Shown: positions 1-9,117 of the stretch, in pieces
Position numbering within the stretch: position 1 is the first letter of the stretch
Layout: the number at the start of each line of letters is the position of its first letter
Assembly: GCF_000022145.1 (NCBI RefSeq)
Contig: NC_011891.1
Span: forward strand, 620,001-684,000
Direction: 5' to 3'
DNA length: 64,000 nucleotides
Origin: Anaeromyxobacter dehalogenans 2CP-1
Lineage (GTDB): Bacteria; Myxococcota; Myxococcia; Myxococcales; Anaeromyxobacteraceae
Made by a program: the position numbers and the translations under genes
The notes under the pieces: model-generated
Told to the model about the DNA's origin: nothing
The model's database searches: none
The model's input: only the letters and a program-made list of their open reading frames with translations

Positions 1-65
1 CGCTCGCCGGCGGCGTGGATCTTGGAGCGGAAGACGAGGTCGCGGACGGAGACGAGGAGGGGCAT
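1..65 (-). CDS. N-terminal fragment of a gene leaving the left edge
   Basis: On the minus strand an ATG at 63-65 opens a frame that stays open to base 1, giving 21 residues beginning MPLLVSVRDLVFRSKIHAAG. The amphipathic beginning, with a short hydrophobic strand followed by 'FRSKI', resembles the start of receiver-like or Rossmann-type proteins I associate with deltaproteobacteria, but 21 residues are too few to name it. It lies 57 bases downstream of the lipoprotein gene on the same strand and could be the last gene of the terC unit. No clear Shine-Dalgarno sequence is visible. Confidence 0.5.
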   Translation of the reverse strand, partial: MPLLVSVRDLVFRSKIHAAGE

Positions 66-122
66 GGGGGCGGATGTACCGGCGCGGGCGCGTCGGCGCC
101 GCGCCCGGCGGGGCGCTGCGCG

Positions 123-629
123 CTATCGAGGCTTCGGGATCCCGGCCTCGATGCGCGCCGCCTCCTGCGGCGCCAGCAGGCGGGCCAGCTCCAGCTCCAG
201 GTCCACGTCGCGGGAGGGCTTCCCGCGGCCGTGCTCGGTCTGGTCCTCGACCAGCCGGGTCAGCCGCACCTGCACGCCCCCCTCGCCCGGCGAGGCCTCG
301 GCGTGCACGCGGGTCTGGTCCTTCCGCCACCCGGTGTCGAGCTTGCGCCGTCCGGCCTTGTCGATCTCGGTGGGGCGGGCGGGCGTGAACAGGTTCACCA
401 CCAGCCCCTGGATCCCCTCGCGCGGATCCTCCTCGTCGGCGAGCGGGAACTCGTTCTGCATGAGCAGCCGGCGCACGTCGCCCCAGATCTCCTCCGCCGG
501 CTGCGGGTACCGGAGCCGGTCGAGCTCGGCCTCCAGGTACCGGGTGCGCGCGCGCTGGGCGGCCACGGAGGCGCAGCCGGACAGCGTGAGGGCGAGCGCG
601 GCGGTGGCGATCCAGGCGGTGCGGTTCAT
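123..629 (-). CDS. Predicted lipoprotein of unknown function
   Basis: A 168-residue protein with a classical lipoprotein signal: a short basic N-terminus, a hydrophobic stretch and a lipobox 'LSGC' with the lipidated cysteine at residue 19. The mature part is charged, rich in Arg and Glu, starts with a helical segment and contains 'EEIWGDVRRLLMQNEFPL' around residues 48-65. I recognise no enzyme motif. Its start codon overlaps the stop of the TerC gene by four bases (ATGA), so the two are translationally coupled and co-expressed. It is expected on the periplasmic face of a membrane. No function is assigned. Confidence 0.8.
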   Translation of the reverse strand: MNRTAWIATAALALTLSGCASVAAQRARTRYLEAELDRLRYPQPAEEIWGDVRRLLMQNEFPLADEEDPREGIQGLVVNLFTPARPTEIDKAGRRKLDTGWRKDQTRVHAEASPGEGGVQVRLTRLVEDQTEHGRGKPSRDVDLELELARLLAPQEAARIEAGIPKPR

Positions 630-1612
630 CGGCTCTCCTCGGGTCGAGACGGCCCGAGGACTCTACCTGATGCGGGAGCGGCGCGGTGGCCGCGCGCGCG
701 GTCGCGCCAGGCGCCCAGCAGGACCGGTGCGACGAGCAGCGCGGCGACGATCGCGAGCGACAGGGCGGGCGGGACCTTCACCCAGTCCATCGCCAGCATC
801 TTCACGCCCACGTACACCAGCACCGCCGAGAGCCCGGTCTTCAGCCCGGAGAAGCGCTCCACCATGCCGGCCAGCAGGAAGAACATCGAGCGCAGGCCGA
901 GGATGGCGAAGATGTTCGAGGTGAACACGATGAACGGGTCGAGCGTCACCGCGAAGATCGCGGGGATGGAGTCCACCGCGAAGATGACGTCGGAGATCTC
1001 CACCAGCACCAGCGCGAGCAGGAGCGGCGTGGCGACGCGCCGGCCGTTCTCGATCGTGAGGAAGTGGGCCCCGCGCAGCTCGTGGGTGGAGGGGATGACC
1101 CGCCGCACCAGCCGCATCAGCCGGCCGCCGGTGGGATCGGGCGCCTCGTTGCGGCCGAGGAACAGCTTCACGCCGGTCGCGACCAGCAGCGCGCCGAACA
1201 GGTAGATGGTCCAGTGGAAGCGGGCCAGCAGGGCGGTGCCGGCGAAGATCATCCCGGCGCGCAGGACGAGCGCGGAGAGGATGCCCCAGAACAGCACCCG
1301 GTGCTGGTAGAGCGGCGGCACGCCCAGCGCCGAGAAGATGATGACGAAGACGAAGATGTTGTCGACGGCGAGCGACTTCTCGATGAGGTAGCCGGTGAGG
1401 AACTCGAGGCCGCGGTCTGCCCCGAACTGCCACCACACCAGCGCGTTGAAGGTGAGCGCCAGCGCCACCCACACCACGCTCCAGCCGAGCGCCTCGCGCA
1501 CGCGGATGACGTGCGCCTTCCGATGGAACACGCCCAGGTCGAGCGCCAGCATCAGCGCGACGAAGGCGAGGAAGCCGATCCACAGGGCGGGTGAGCCGAT
1601 CGATTCGACCAA
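626..1612 (-). CDS. TerC/Alx family integral membrane protein
   Basis: This 328-residue polytopic protein has about nine hydrophobic helices. It carries the family's conserved acidic membrane motifs, 'EKSLAVDNIFVF' near residues 78-89 and 'EISDVIFAVDSIPAIFAV' near residues 205-222. TerC/Alx proteins are linked to tellurite resistance and, in better-studied members, to manganese export. The metal role is family knowledge, not visible here. I chose the TTG at 1610-1612 because GGAGG sits six bases upstream and translation from there gives the normal TerC N-terminus. It is the first gene of a unit with the lipoprotein downstream. I looked for a yybP-ykoY manganese riboswitch in the leader and did not find one. 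Confidence 0.93.
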   Translation of the reverse strand: MVESIGSPALWIGFLAFVALMLALDLGVFHRKAHVIRVREALGWSVVWVALALTFNALVWWQFGADRGLEFLTGYLIEKSLAVDNIFVFVIIFSALGVPPLYQHRVLFWGILSALVLRAGMIFAGTALLARFHWTIYLFGALLVATGVKLFLGRNEAPDPTGGRLMRLVRRVIPSTHELRGAHFLTIENGRRVATPLLLALVLVEISDVIFAVDSIPAIFAVTLDPFIVFTSNIFAILGLRSMFFLLAGMVERFSGLKTGLSAVLVYVGVKMLAMDWVKVPPALSLAIVAALLVAPVLLGAWRDRARGHRAAPASGRVLGPSRPEESR

Positions 1613-1781
1613 GACGTACCTCCGAGAGCGTTCCCGGCGGATCTACGGTCCCGGCCATCCCTTAGACCATGACAAAATGACGCGTCGGAGCATTCAGAAA
1701 ACCTGCGTCCGGGTGCGCGCAGACCGGGGCGGGCGCGGCCGCAGGAACGCCAGGTCGCGCGCGATGCGCTATGACGGCAGC

Positions 1782-2144
1782 ATGACCTCGCTCCGCCGTG
1801 CCGCCCGCTGGTGCCTCCCCGCCCTCGCGCTCGCCGCTGCGCCGGCCGTGCGCGCCCAGGGCGAGCCGGCCGCCGACGCGCCGTTCCCCCTCACGCTGGA
1901 CGTGGGCGAGGTGAAGCCGCTCTGTCCGACCGGCACGGTGCAGTGCCCGCCCCGCGCGATCCTCTGCGACGATCCGAAGGTGGCGGTGGGCGCGGACTCG
2001 CCGGAGGGCGGCGCGCTGCGCGGCGTCGGCCCGGGCACCACCACCTGCTCGGCCGCGGGCGGCTCGCCGCTCGGCGCGCGCCGCGTGTACCGGGTGACGG
2101 TGGTCGCCCCCGGCGACGGCGGCGCGCGCGGCGGCGGCCGCTAG
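1782..2144 (+). CDS. Small secreted protein of unknown function
   Basis: This 120-residue protein starts with a signal peptide (hydrophobic core about residues 8-22, Ala-X-Ala type cleavage near 'VRAQ'). The mature domain has four cysteines at 'LCPTGTVQCPP', 'ILCDD' and 'TTCSA', enough for two disulfides, and alternating short strands with a Gly-rich turn. It resembles a small Ig-like or pilus-associated beta domain, but the match is not strong. An in-frame ATG at 1764 is an alternative start; I prefer 1782 because it leaves a normal signal peptide. It is divergent from terC. Confidence 0.6.
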   Translation: MTSLRRAARWCLPALALAAAPAVRAQGEPAADAPFPLTLDVGEVKPLCPTGTVQCPPRAILCDDPKVAVGADSPEGGALRGVGPGTTTCSAAGGSPLGARRVYRVTVVAPGDGGARGGGR

Positions 2145-2261
2145 CCCTGCTGCGGGGGCGCGTCCGCACCGTGAGTACTCCAGGCGAGCGGAGCGAGCCC
2201 GCCGGGGCGCCGCCGCGTCAGCGGCGAAGTCGCCCGCGGCGGCGCAGGGGACCCGGCGAGC

Positions 2262-2310
2262 AGGGTGGGGCCCCGCGGAGCTCTGCTCCGTGGGGCGGGG
2301 CGCAGCCCCG
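2262..2310. repeat. Intergenic double-hairpin repeat, copy A
   Basis: Two consecutive hairpins lie just beyond the stop of the efflux outer-membrane gene. The first is CCCCGCGGAGC (2271-2281), loop TCT, GCTCCGTGGGG (2285-2295), with one G-T pair. The second is CGGGGC (2296-2301), loop GCA, GCCCCG (2305-2310). The same arrangement and much of the same sequence recurs at 62329-62377, also between convergent gene ends. It probably acts as a bidirectional terminator or REP-type repeat. No T-tract follows, so the terminator role is inferred. Confidence 0.6.
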
Positions 2311-3723
2311 TCAGGACTTCCCGTGCTCCAGCCATCCGCCGCCGAGGGCGCGGTACAGGCCGATGGAGTTCGAGAAGCGGGTGAGCCGGGTCTGGATGAG
2401 CTGCTGCTGCGCGCCGTACAGGTCGCGCTGCGCGGTGAGCACGTTCAGGTAGCTGTCCACGCCCTTGCGGTAGCGCAGCTCGGAGATGTCGTAGCGCCGC
2501 TGCTCCGCCTGGACGCGCCGGGTCTGGGCCTCGAGCTGCTCGTCGAGGCGCCCGCGCGCCACCAGCGCGTCGGCCACCTCGCGGAACGCCACCTGGATCG
2601 CCTTCTCGTAGCTCGCGATCTCGATCTGCTTGCGGACGTTCGCCGCGTCGAGGTTCGCCTTGTTGCGGCCGCCGGTGAAGATGGGCAGGTCGATGCGCGG
2701 CGAGAACGCCCAGGTGCCCGAGCCGGCGGTGAACAGGTTGGACAGCTCGGTCGAGGCGGTGCCCACCGAGGCGGTGAGCGAGATGGAGGGGAAGAACGCC
2801 GCGCGCGCCGCGCCGATGCTGGCGTTCGCCGCCTTGAGCTGATGCTCGGCCGAGAGGATGTCGGGACGGCGCTGCAGCAGGTCGGACGGCAGCCCCGCCG
2901 GCAGCTCCGCCACGGGAGGCTGCGACTCGAGCGGCGCCGTCGGCAGGTCCTTCGGCAGCGGTCCGCCGGCGAGCAGCACCAGCGCGTTCTCGGCCTGCGC
3001 GAGCTGCTGCTGGTAGGCGGACAGGTTCACCCGCGCGGTCTCGACCTGCGCCTCGGCGGTGCGGAAGTCGAGCTCGGAGGTGCGGCCGGCCTCGAAGGTG
3101 CGCTTCGCGAGGTCGTACGACTGCTGCACGGTCTGCAGCGTCTGCTCCGCGAGCGCCACCTGCGACTGCAGCGCGCGCGAGGCGAGGTACTGGACCGCCA
3201 CCTCGGAGACGAGCGCCAGGTGCGCGCTGCGGTGGGCCTCCTCGGTCGAGAGGTACTGCTCGAGCGCCTGGTTCCGCAGGCTGCGGACGCGGCCGAACAG
3301 GTCGATCTCGAACGACGTGAGGCCCACGCCGGCCGAGAAGGTGTTCCCGACGGAGGGCTCGCCGGTGAAGCTGAGGTCCTTCGCCGTGCGCGCGCGGCTG
3401 CCGCTCCCGGTCGCGCCGACCGTGGGCAGCAGGTACGAGCGCTGGATGCCGTACTGCGCACGGGCCAGCTCCACGTTGAGCGCGGCGACGCGGAGGTCGC
3501 GGTTCTCGCGGAGCGCCTGGTCGATCACGGCCTGGAGGCCGGGATCCTGGAACACGTCGCGCCAGCCCAGGTCGGAAGCGGCGGGGCCGGTCGCCGCGCC
3601 GGCGCCGGCGGGGAACTCGGCGGCCACGGGCGCGGCGGGGCGCTGGTACCGGGGCGCGAGCGTGCACCCGGAGACGGCGAGGGCGGAGGCGGCGACGAGC
3701 GTCGCGAGGCCAGGGCTACGCAT
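2311..3723 (-). CDS. RND efflux outer-membrane lipoprotein (OprM/NodT type)
   Basis: A 470-residue TolC-like outer-membrane factor. A lipobox 'AVSGC' places the lipidated cysteine at residue 20, followed by '[13 protein letters not shown]', the typical beginning of NodT-family lipoproteins. Two repeats of long coiled-coil helices with intervening beta strands follow, and the end 'YRALGGGW' is a standard family terminus. It forms the trimeric exit duct for the pump encoded upstream. Its ATG at 3721-3723 overlaps the last eight bases of the pump gene, so it is the third gene of the operon and is expressed under the same TetR-controlled promoter. Confidence 0.96.
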   Translation of the reverse strand: MRSPGLATLVAASALAVSGCTLAPRYQRPAAPVAAEFPAGAGAATGPAASDLGWRDVFQDPGLQAVIDQALRENRDLRVAALNVELARAQYGIQRSYLLPTVGATGSGSRARTAKDLSFTGEPSVGNTFSAGVGLTSFEIDLFGRVRSLRNQALEQYLSTEEAHRSAHLALVSEVAVQYLASRALQSQVALAEQTLQTVQQSYDLAKRTFEAGRTSELDFRTAEAQVETARVNLSAYQQQLAQAENALVLLAGGPLPKDLPTAPLESQPPVAELPAGLPSDLLQRRPDILSAEHQLKAANASIGAARAAFFPSISLTASVGTASTELSNLFTAGSGTWAFSPRIDLPIFTGGRNKANLDAANVRKQIEIASYEKAIQVAFREVADALVARGRLDEQLEAQTRRVQAEQRRYDISELRYRKGVDSYLNVLTAQRDLYGAQQQLIQTRLTRFSNSIGLYRALGGGWLEHGKS

Positions 3724-6700
3724 GGGCGATCTCCTTCGGCGCGGCCTCGTCCTCGTCGTCGCGCGGTCCGGCCACCAGGTCGGGCGGCGGCGTCTTCCGC
3801 TTGCCGGCGATCTTCACGAAGAACACCGGCACGAGCAGGATGGCGAGGAAGGTGGCCGAGACCATGCCGCCGATCACCGCCACGCCGATGGCGTTCTGCC
3901 CGGCCGCGCCGGCCCCGTTCGCGATCGCGAGCGGGAGCACGCCGAGGATGAAGGCGAGCGAGGTCATGATGATGGGGCGGAGGCGCATGCGGGCCGCCTC
4001 CACGGCGGCGTCGAACAGGCTCATGCCCTGCTCGTACAGGGCCCTCGCGAACTCGACGATGAGGATGGCGTTCTTGGCGGAGAGGCCGATGGTGGTGAGC
4101 AGGCCGACCTGAAAGTAGACGCCGGCGTCCATGCTCGCGAGCTCGGTGAACAGCACCGCGCCGAGCACGCCGAGCGGCACCACCAGCATCACCGAGAACG
4201 GGATGGACCAGCTCTCGTAGAGCGCCGCCAGCGCGAGGAACACCACCAGCAGCGAGATGGTGTAGAGCGCCGGGGCGTTCGCGCCCGAGAGCCGCTCCTC
4301 GTACGAGAGGCCCGACCACTCCAGGCCGATGCCGGCCGGGAGCGCCTTGACGTGCTCCTCCATGGCGGCCATGGCCTCGCCCGAGCTGTGGCCCGGGGAC
4401 GGCTCGCCCTGGATCACCATGGCCGGGGAGCCGTTGAAGCGCTCGAGCTTGGTGGGGCCGTGCACCCAGGTGCCGGTGGAGAACGCCGAGAACGGGACCA
4501 TCTGCCCGGCGGCGTTGCGCACGTACCAGCGGTTCAGGTCCTCCGGCTTCATGCGGAACGGCGCGGCGGCCTGCACGTACACGCGCTTGGTGCGCCCCTT
4601 GTCCACGAAGTCGTCGACGTAGTTGACGCCCCAGGTGCTGGACAGGGTGGCGTTGATGTCGGAGAGCGAGAGCCCGAGGGCCGCGGCCTTCTGCTGGTCC
4701 ACGTCGATGCGGTACTGCGGCGTGTCCTCCAGGCCGAGCGGGCGGACCTTGGCGAGGCGCGGATCCTGCGCGGCCATGCCGAGGAGCTGGTTGCGGGCCG
4801 CCATGAGCGCCTCGTGGCCGAGGTTGCCGCGGTCCTGGAGCTGCAGCTCGAAGCCGGTGGCGTTGCCGAGCTCGGGCACCGCCGGCGGCACGAACGCGAA
4901 CGCGAGGCCGTCCTTGATCTGCGAGAACGCCCGCATGGCGCGCCCGGCGATGGCGGGCGCGTGCTGCTCCTTCTTCGGGCGCTCGGACCAGTCCTTCAGG
5001 CGCACGAACGCGAGGCCGGCGTTCTGGCCGCGGCCGGAGAAGCTGAAGCCGGTGATGGCCATCACCGCCTCGACGTTGTCCTTCTCGTCCTCGAGGTAGT
5101 GCCGCGTCACCTCCTGCATCACCGTGCGGGTCCGGTCCATGGTGGCGCCGGCGGGCAGCTGCACCATGTTGATGATGGAGCCCTGGTCCTCCTCCGGGAG
5201 GAAGCCGGTGGGCAGGTGCAGGAACAGCCCGCCCAGCGCCGCGAGCAGCACGGCGTAGACGATCAGGGCGCGACCGGCGCGGCGCAGGATCCAGCCCACC
5301 GACTTCTCGTAGATCCCGCTGCCCTGCCCGTAGAGCCGGTTGAACCAGCCGAAGAACCCCTTCTCCGAGGCGTGGTGCCCCTTCTCGACGGGCTTCAGGA
5401 TCGTGGCGCACAGCGCGGGCGTGAGCGTCAGCGCGACCACCACCGACAGCGCCATGGCCGAGACCACGGTGATGGAGAACTGCCGGTAGATGACGCCCAC
5501 CGAGCCGCCGAAGAACGCCATGGGGACGAACACCGCGGCGAGCACCAGCGCGATGCCGACGAGCGCGCCGGTGATCTGGCCCATCGACTTGCGGGTGGCC
5601 TCGCGCGGCGAGAGCCCCTCCTCGCTCATCACGCGCTCGACGTTCTCGACCACCACGATGGCGTCGTCCACCAGCAGCCCGATGGCGAGCACCAGGCCCA
5701 GCATGGTCAGCGTGTTCACGGTGAAGCCGGCCGCCGCCAGCACGCCGAACGTGCCGAGCAGCACCACCGGCACCGCGATGGTCGGGATGAGCGTGGCGCG
5801 GAAGTTCTGCAGGAACAGGAACATCACCAGGAACACGAGGATGATGGCCTCGGCGAGGGTCTTCACCACCTCCTCGATCGAGATCCGCACGAACGGCGTG
5901 GAATCGACCGGATAGACGACCTTCATCCCCGGCGGGAAGTACTGCGACAGCTCGGTGAGCTTGGCGCGCACCAGGTCGGCGGTCTTCAGCGCGTTCGCGC
6001 CCGAGGCGAGCCGGATGCCCATGCCGCCGGCGGGCTTGCCGTTGTAGTAGCTCTCGAGCTCGTAGGTCTCGCCGCCCAGGTTCGCGGTGCCGACGTCGCG
6101 CAGCCGCACCTGCGAGCCGTCGGGGTTGACGCGCAGGAGGATGTTCAGGAACTGCTCGGGCGTCTGGAGCCGGGTCTGCGAGGTGACCGTGGCGTTGAGC
6201 TGCTGGCCGGGCACGGCCGGGGCCGCGCCGAGGGAGCCGGTGGACACCTGCGCGTTCTGCGCCCGGAGGGCGCCGCTCACGTCGAGCGGGGTGAGCTTGA
6301 AGCTGGCGAGCTTGTCGGCGTCGAGCCAGATGCGCATGGCGTACTGGGTGCCGAACGCGGTCACCTCGCCGACGCCGGTCACACGGCTGATCGGGTCGAC
6401 GATGTTCGAGAACGCGTAGTCGTTCAGGTCGTCGCGCGTCATGCTGCCGTCCTCGGAGATGAGGCCGGCGATGAGCAGGTAGTTGCTGACGGTCTTCAGG
6501 ACGCGCACGCCCTGCTGCTGCACCTGCTGCGGCAGCAGCGGCATGGCGTTCTGCAGCTTGTTCTGCACCTGCATCTGCGCGATGTCCGGATCGGCCTCGG
6601 CCTCGAACGTGAGCGTGACGCTCGCGTTGCCGGAGCTGTCGCTCGCGGCGGACATGTACCGGAGGTGGTCGATGCCGGTCATCTTCTGCTCGATGACCTG

Positions 6701-6886
6701 GGTGACCGAGTTCTCCAGCGTCTGCGCGTTCGCGCCCGGGTAGGTCGCGTACACCGTGACGACCGGCGGCGCGATGGCGGGGTACTGCGAGACCGGCAGG
6801 CCCAGGATGGCGAGCCCACCGGCCAGCATGATCATGATCGAGATCACCCACGCGAAGATGGGCCTATCGATGAAGAACCTGGCCAC
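3716..6886 (-). CDS. RND multidrug efflux pump, AcrB/MexB (HAE1) type
   Basis: A 1056-residue inner-membrane proton/drug antiporter of normal family length. The N-terminus '[17 protein letters not shown]' is diagnostic. The proton-relay pair Asp407-Asp408 ('[18 protein letters not shown]') falls at the same numbers as in E. coli AcrB, and the matching relay lysine is present in '[14 protein letters not shown]'. Two large periplasmic loops and twelve membrane helices can be followed. The trimeric pump would take hydrophobic compounds from the membrane and periplasm. It lies 86 bases after the membrane-fusion gene and overlaps the outer-membrane gene, completing a tripartite system. Substrates cannot be told from sequence. 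Confidence 0.98.
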   Translation of the reverse strand: MARFFIDRPIFAWVISIMIMLAGGLAILGLPVSQYPAIAPPVVTVYATYPGANAQTLENSVTQVIEQKMTGIDHLRYMSAASDSSGNASVTLTFEAEADPDIAQMQVQNKLQNAMPLLPQQVQQQGVRVLKTVSNYLLIAGLISEDGSMTRDDLNDYAFSNIVDPISRVTGVGEVTAFGTQYAMRIWLDADKLASFKLTPLDVSGALRAQNAQVSTGSLGAAPAVPGQQLNATVTSQTRLQTPEQFLNILLRVNPDGSQVRLRDVGTANLGGETYELESYYNGKPAGGMGIRLASGANALKTADLVRAKLTELSQYFPPGMKVVYPVDSTPFVRISIEEVVKTLAEAIILVFLVMFLFLQNFRATLIPTIAVPVVLLGTFGVLAAAGFTVNTLTMLGLVLAIGLLVDDAIVVVENVERVMSEEGLSPREATRKSMGQITGALVGIALVLAAVFVPMAFFGGSVGVIYRQFSITVVSAMALSVVVALTLTPALCATILKPVEKGHHASEKGFFGWFNRLYGQGSGIYEKSVGWILRRAGRALIVYAVLLAALGGLFLHLPTGFLPEEDQGSIINMVQLPAGATMDRTRTVMQEVTRHYLEDEKDNVEAVMAITGFSFSGRGQNAGLAFVRLKDWSERPKKEQHAPAIAGRAMRAFSQIKDGLAFAFVPPAVPELGNATGFELQLQDRGNLGHEALMAARNQLLGMAAQDPRLAKVRPLGLEDTPQYRIDVDQQKAAALGLSLSDINATLSSTWGVNYVDDFVDKGRTKRVYVQAAAPFRMKPEDLNRWYVRNAAGQMVPFSAFSTGTWVHGPTKLERFNGSPAMVIQGEPSPGHSSGEAMAAMEEHVKALPAGIGLEWSGLSYEERLSGANAPALYTISLLVVFLALAALYESWSIPFSVMLVVPLGVLGAVLFTELASMDAGVYFQVGLLTTIGLSAKNAILIVEFARALYEQGMSLFDAAVEAARMRLRPIIMTSLAFILGVLPLAIANGAGAAGQNAIGVAVIGGMVSATFLAILLVPVFFVKIAGKRKTPPPDLVAGPRDDEDEAAPKEIAHA

Positions 6887-6972
6887 GACGACTCCTCGAC
6901 TGAAAAAAGGGAAGGGGTGCGCGGGCGGCCGGCTCGGGTCCGGCCGCGCGCGCGGTCACGCTGTCGGGCGCC

Positions 6973-8205
6973 TCAGCGGGCCGCGCCCGCCGGGGCCTGC
7001 TGGCCCGGGGTCGCGGCGTTCGCCTGCTTCGCGCCGCCGGCCGGGACCGGGTTGACGGGGGCGCCCGGGCGCACCTTCTGGAGGCCCTCGACGATCACCT
7101 GCTCGCCGGGCTTCACGCCGGAGGTCACGAGCCACGCGTCGCCGATGACGCGCTCGGTGACCAGGTTGCGCAGCTCGACCTTGCCGCCGGCGACGATCAG
7201 CGCCGTGGGCTCGCCCTTGTTGTTGCGGGCGACGGCGCGCTGGGGGACGAGAAGCGCCGCCGGGTTCACGCCCTCGGCCAGGCGCGCCCGCACGTAGGTG
7301 CCGGGGAGCAGCTCGGCGCGCGGGTTCGGGAAGATCGCGCGCAGCGCCACCGAGCCAGTGCCGGGATCCACGGTGACGTCGGCGAACTGCAGCGTGCCGG
7401 GGAGGCCGTACTCGCGGCCATCCTCGGTGGTGAGCGCGACCTTCGCCTTGCCGGCGCCGGCGGACTGGAGCTTGCCGGCCTCGAGATCGCGCCGCATCCG
7501 GAGCAGCTCGGCGCTGGACTGCGTCACGTCCACGTAGACCGGGTCGAGCTGCTGCACGGTCGCGAGCAGCGTGGCCTGCGCGGCCTGGACGTAGGCGCCC
7601 TCGGTGACCCCCGAGCGGCCGATCCGGCCGCTCACCGGCGAGGTGACGGTGGTGTAGCCGAGGTTGATGCGGGCGGCGTCCACCGCGGCCTTGCCGGCGG
7701 CGACGTCGGCCTCGGCCTTCTTCAGCGCGGCGACGGCGTCCTCGTGCTCCTGCCGGCTCACCGCGTTCGCGGCGACGAGCTCGGTGTAGCGCTCGGAGGT
7801 GAGCTTGGCCGACGCGAGCGTCGCGTCGGCGCGGGCGAGCTGCGCCCGCGCGCTGTCGAGCGCGGCCTGGTAGGGCGCCGGATCGATCTTGAACAGCGGC
7901 TGGCCCTGCTTCACGTCGCTGCCCTCGGTGAACAGGCGCTTCAGCACGATGCCGTTCACGCGGGCGCGGACCTCGGCGACCTTGAACGCGGAGACGCGGC
8001 CGGGGAGCTCGGTGGTGAGCGTCACCGCCTGCGGGGAGACGGTGATCACGCCGACCTCGACCGGGCCGGGGGGGCGCGCCTCCGGCTTCTTGCCGCAGCC
8101 GGCGGCCACGAGCGCGAGCGCGGCGAGCGCGAGCGCGCGCTTGCCGAAAAGGAGGCCGTGAGCGCGCCGCGTGGCGGCGCGAGGGGAGCGGAGGGAGGGG
8201 TTCAT
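6973..8205 (-). CDS. RND efflux membrane-fusion lipoprotein (AcrA/MexA type)
   Basis: A 410-residue periplasmic adaptor. The signal ends in a lipobox 'VAAGC' (lipidated Cys about residue 36). Biotinyl/lipoyl-like strands flank a long alpha-hairpin ('ARAQLARADATLASAKLTSE' and 'AALKKAEADVAAGKAAV'), followed by the beta-barrel and membrane-proximal domains. A longer in-frame extension to 8373 exists, but it would run through the operators and promoter. I start at ATG 8203-8205, which has AAAGGA six bases upstream. It is the first gene of the efflux operon and is transcribed from the promoter at 8258-8286. Confidence 0.96.
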   Translation of the reverse strand: MNPSLRSPRAATRRAHGLLFGKRALALAALALVAAGCGKKPEARPPGPVEVGVITVSPQAVTLTTELPGRVSAFKVAEVRARVNGIVLKRLFTEGSDVKQGQPLFKIDPAPYQAALDSARAQLARADATLASAKLTSERYTELVAANAVSRQEHEDAVAALKKAEADVAAGKAAVDAARINLGYTTVTSPVSGRIGRSGVTEGAYVQAAQATLLATVQQLDPVYVDVTQSSAELLRMRRDLEAGKLQSAGAGKAKVALTTEDGREYGLPGTLQFADVTVDPGTGSVALRAIFPNPRAELLPGTYVRARLAEGVNPAALLVPQRAVARNNKGEPTALIVAGGKVELRNLVTERVIGDAWLVTSGVKPGEQVIVEGLQKVRPGAPVNPVPAGGAKQANAATPGQQAPAGAAR

Positions 8206-8257
8206 CTCGATTCCTTTGAGGCCCGGGGAACGGTTCCGTGAGCCCGGGAGGGCGGTA

Positions 8258-8286
8258 CTGATAGCCATGCGGCCGGACGGGGTCAA
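8258..8286 (-). promoter_or_regulatory. Promoter of the RND efflux operon
   Basis: On the minus strand TTGACC (8281-8286) and TATCAG (8258-8263) are separated by exactly 17 bases. This is a good sigma-70 type promoter, about 53 bases upstream of the membrane-fusion start codon. The distal TetR-type operator (8288-8302) abuts the -35 box, so repressor binding there would block polymerase. Confidence 0.7.
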
Positions 8287-8287
8287 C

Positions 8288-8302
8288 ACTAAACCGTTCA
8301 GT
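8288..8302. promoter_or_regulatory. TetR operator 1 (efflux side)
   Basis: ACTAAACCGTTCAGT is an imperfect 15-bp palindrome. Its reverse complement equals operator 2 (8348-8362) except for the central base, so the two sites are the same element in opposite orientation with start points 60 bp apart. It adjoins the -35 box of the efflux promoter. Confidence 0.75.
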
Positions 8303-8335
8303 TCATCAGGCGGTCGGAACCTACGCGAACGTGGG

Positions 8336-8364
8336 TTGACAGTCAAGACTGAACCGTTTAGTTC
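8336..8364 (+). promoter_or_regulatory. Promoter of the tetR gene, probably leaderless
   Basis: TTGACA (8336-8341) is a perfect -35 box. A weaker -10 (TAGTTC, 8359-8364) follows after 17 bases, which would start the transcript at about 8371, essentially at the ATG at 8372. Operator 2 covers the -35/-10 spacer, giving autorepression. The absence of any Shine-Dalgarno sequence agrees with a leaderless mRNA. Confidence 0.55.
8348..8362. promoter_or_regulatory. TetR operator 2 (tetR side)
   Basis: ACTGAACCGTTTAGT is a 15-bp near-palindrome, the inverted twin of operator 1. It sits inside the tetR promoter, just upstream of the start codon, and is the expected autoregulatory site. Confidence 0.75.
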
Positions 8365-8371
8365 ATCTGAC

Positions 8372-8998
8372 ATGGCTGAAAATCAGCTCCAGAGACCCCC
8401 CGATTGGTGCGTTGGCAAGCGCCAGCAGATCCTTGATGGGGCGCGCAAGGTGTTCCAGGAGCACGGGTACGAGCGGGCCAGCGTGGACGTGATCGCCGCC
8501 CGAAGCGGTGTCTCCAAGGCCACCCTCTACAACCATTTCCACGACAAGAGCGCGCTGTTCGTCGCCTGCTTCGAACAGGGCTCGAACCAGATGCAGGCCG
8601 ACCTCGAGGCGCTGTTCGCCGAGACGAGCGACGACCTCGAGTCGGCCCTCCAGGCCGCGGGGGAGCGCCTGCTCGGGAAGTTCCTCTCCAGCGAGGCGGT
8701 GGCGCTGTACCGGAGCGCGCTCGACGGGTTCCGCCTGCCCGACATCGGGAAGATGCTGTACGAGCGCGGCCCGCGGGTCACGCACGAGCTCATCGCCGCG
8801 GCGCTCTCGCGCTGGGCGGCGCGCGGCCTGCTGCGGCTCGACGATCCGTACTACGCGGCGGTGCAGTTCGTGAACCTGTGCCACGGCGACGTGATGATGC
8901 GCCTGCACCTGGGCGTGCTGCAGGAGGCCTCGCCGGACGACGTCCGTGCCACGGTGCGCCGCGCGGTGCAGACGTTCCTGCGCGCCTTCCGCCCGTGA
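8372..8998 (+). CDS. TetR/AcrR family repressor of the efflux operon
   Basis: A 208-residue regulator. The N-terminal helix-turn-helix domain is clear at about residues 17-65 ('ILDGARKVFQEHGYERASVD', 'SGVSKATLYNHF'), followed by an all-helical ligand-binding and dimerisation domain of the AefR-like type. It is divergent from the RND operon, and two matching palindromes lie in the shared region, one at each promoter. It should therefore repress both the pump and itself, with release by pump substrates. The ATG at 8372 has no ribosome-binding site; the promoter position suggests a leaderless transcript. The target assignment is inference from operators and synteny. Confidence 0.94.
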   Translation: MAENQLQRPPDWCVGKRQQILDGARKVFQEHGYERASVDVIAARSGVSKATLYNHFHDKSALFVACFEQGSNQMQADLEALFAETSDDLESALQAAGERLLGKFLSSEAVALYRSALDGFRLPDIGKMLYERGPRVTHELIAAALSRWAARGLLRLDDPYYAAVQFVNLCHGDVMMRLHLGVLQEASPDDVRATVRRAVQTFLRAFRP

Positions 8999-9030
8999 GC
9001 GGGCCCGCGCGTGGCGCGACCTCCGGGACG

Positions 9031-9060
9031 TTGACGCAGCTCCGCGTCCGCACGTAGAGA
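9031..9060 (+). promoter_or_regulatory. Candidate promoter of the GH13 gene
   Basis: TTGACG (9031-9036) and TAGAGA (9055-9060) are 18 bases apart and lie 58 bases upstream of the GH13 start codon. The -35 matches well and the -10 poorly. Confidence 0.4.
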
Positions 9061-9117
9061 GCAGGGCGGCGCCCGCCGGACGCGCTCCCGCGCCCGGCCG
9101 GTCCGCCGGAGGCGCCC

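Noticed and set aside
1613-1781. yybP-ykoY manganese riboswitch upstream of terC
   Set aside because: Alx/TerC genes often have one, but I could not find its conserved elements in the leader, so nothing is called.
3059-7297. Very long plus-strand open frame opposite the RND genes
   Set aside because: It is the antisense of a clear AcrB-type pump. High GC content removes stop codons in several frames, and the translation is low-complexity.
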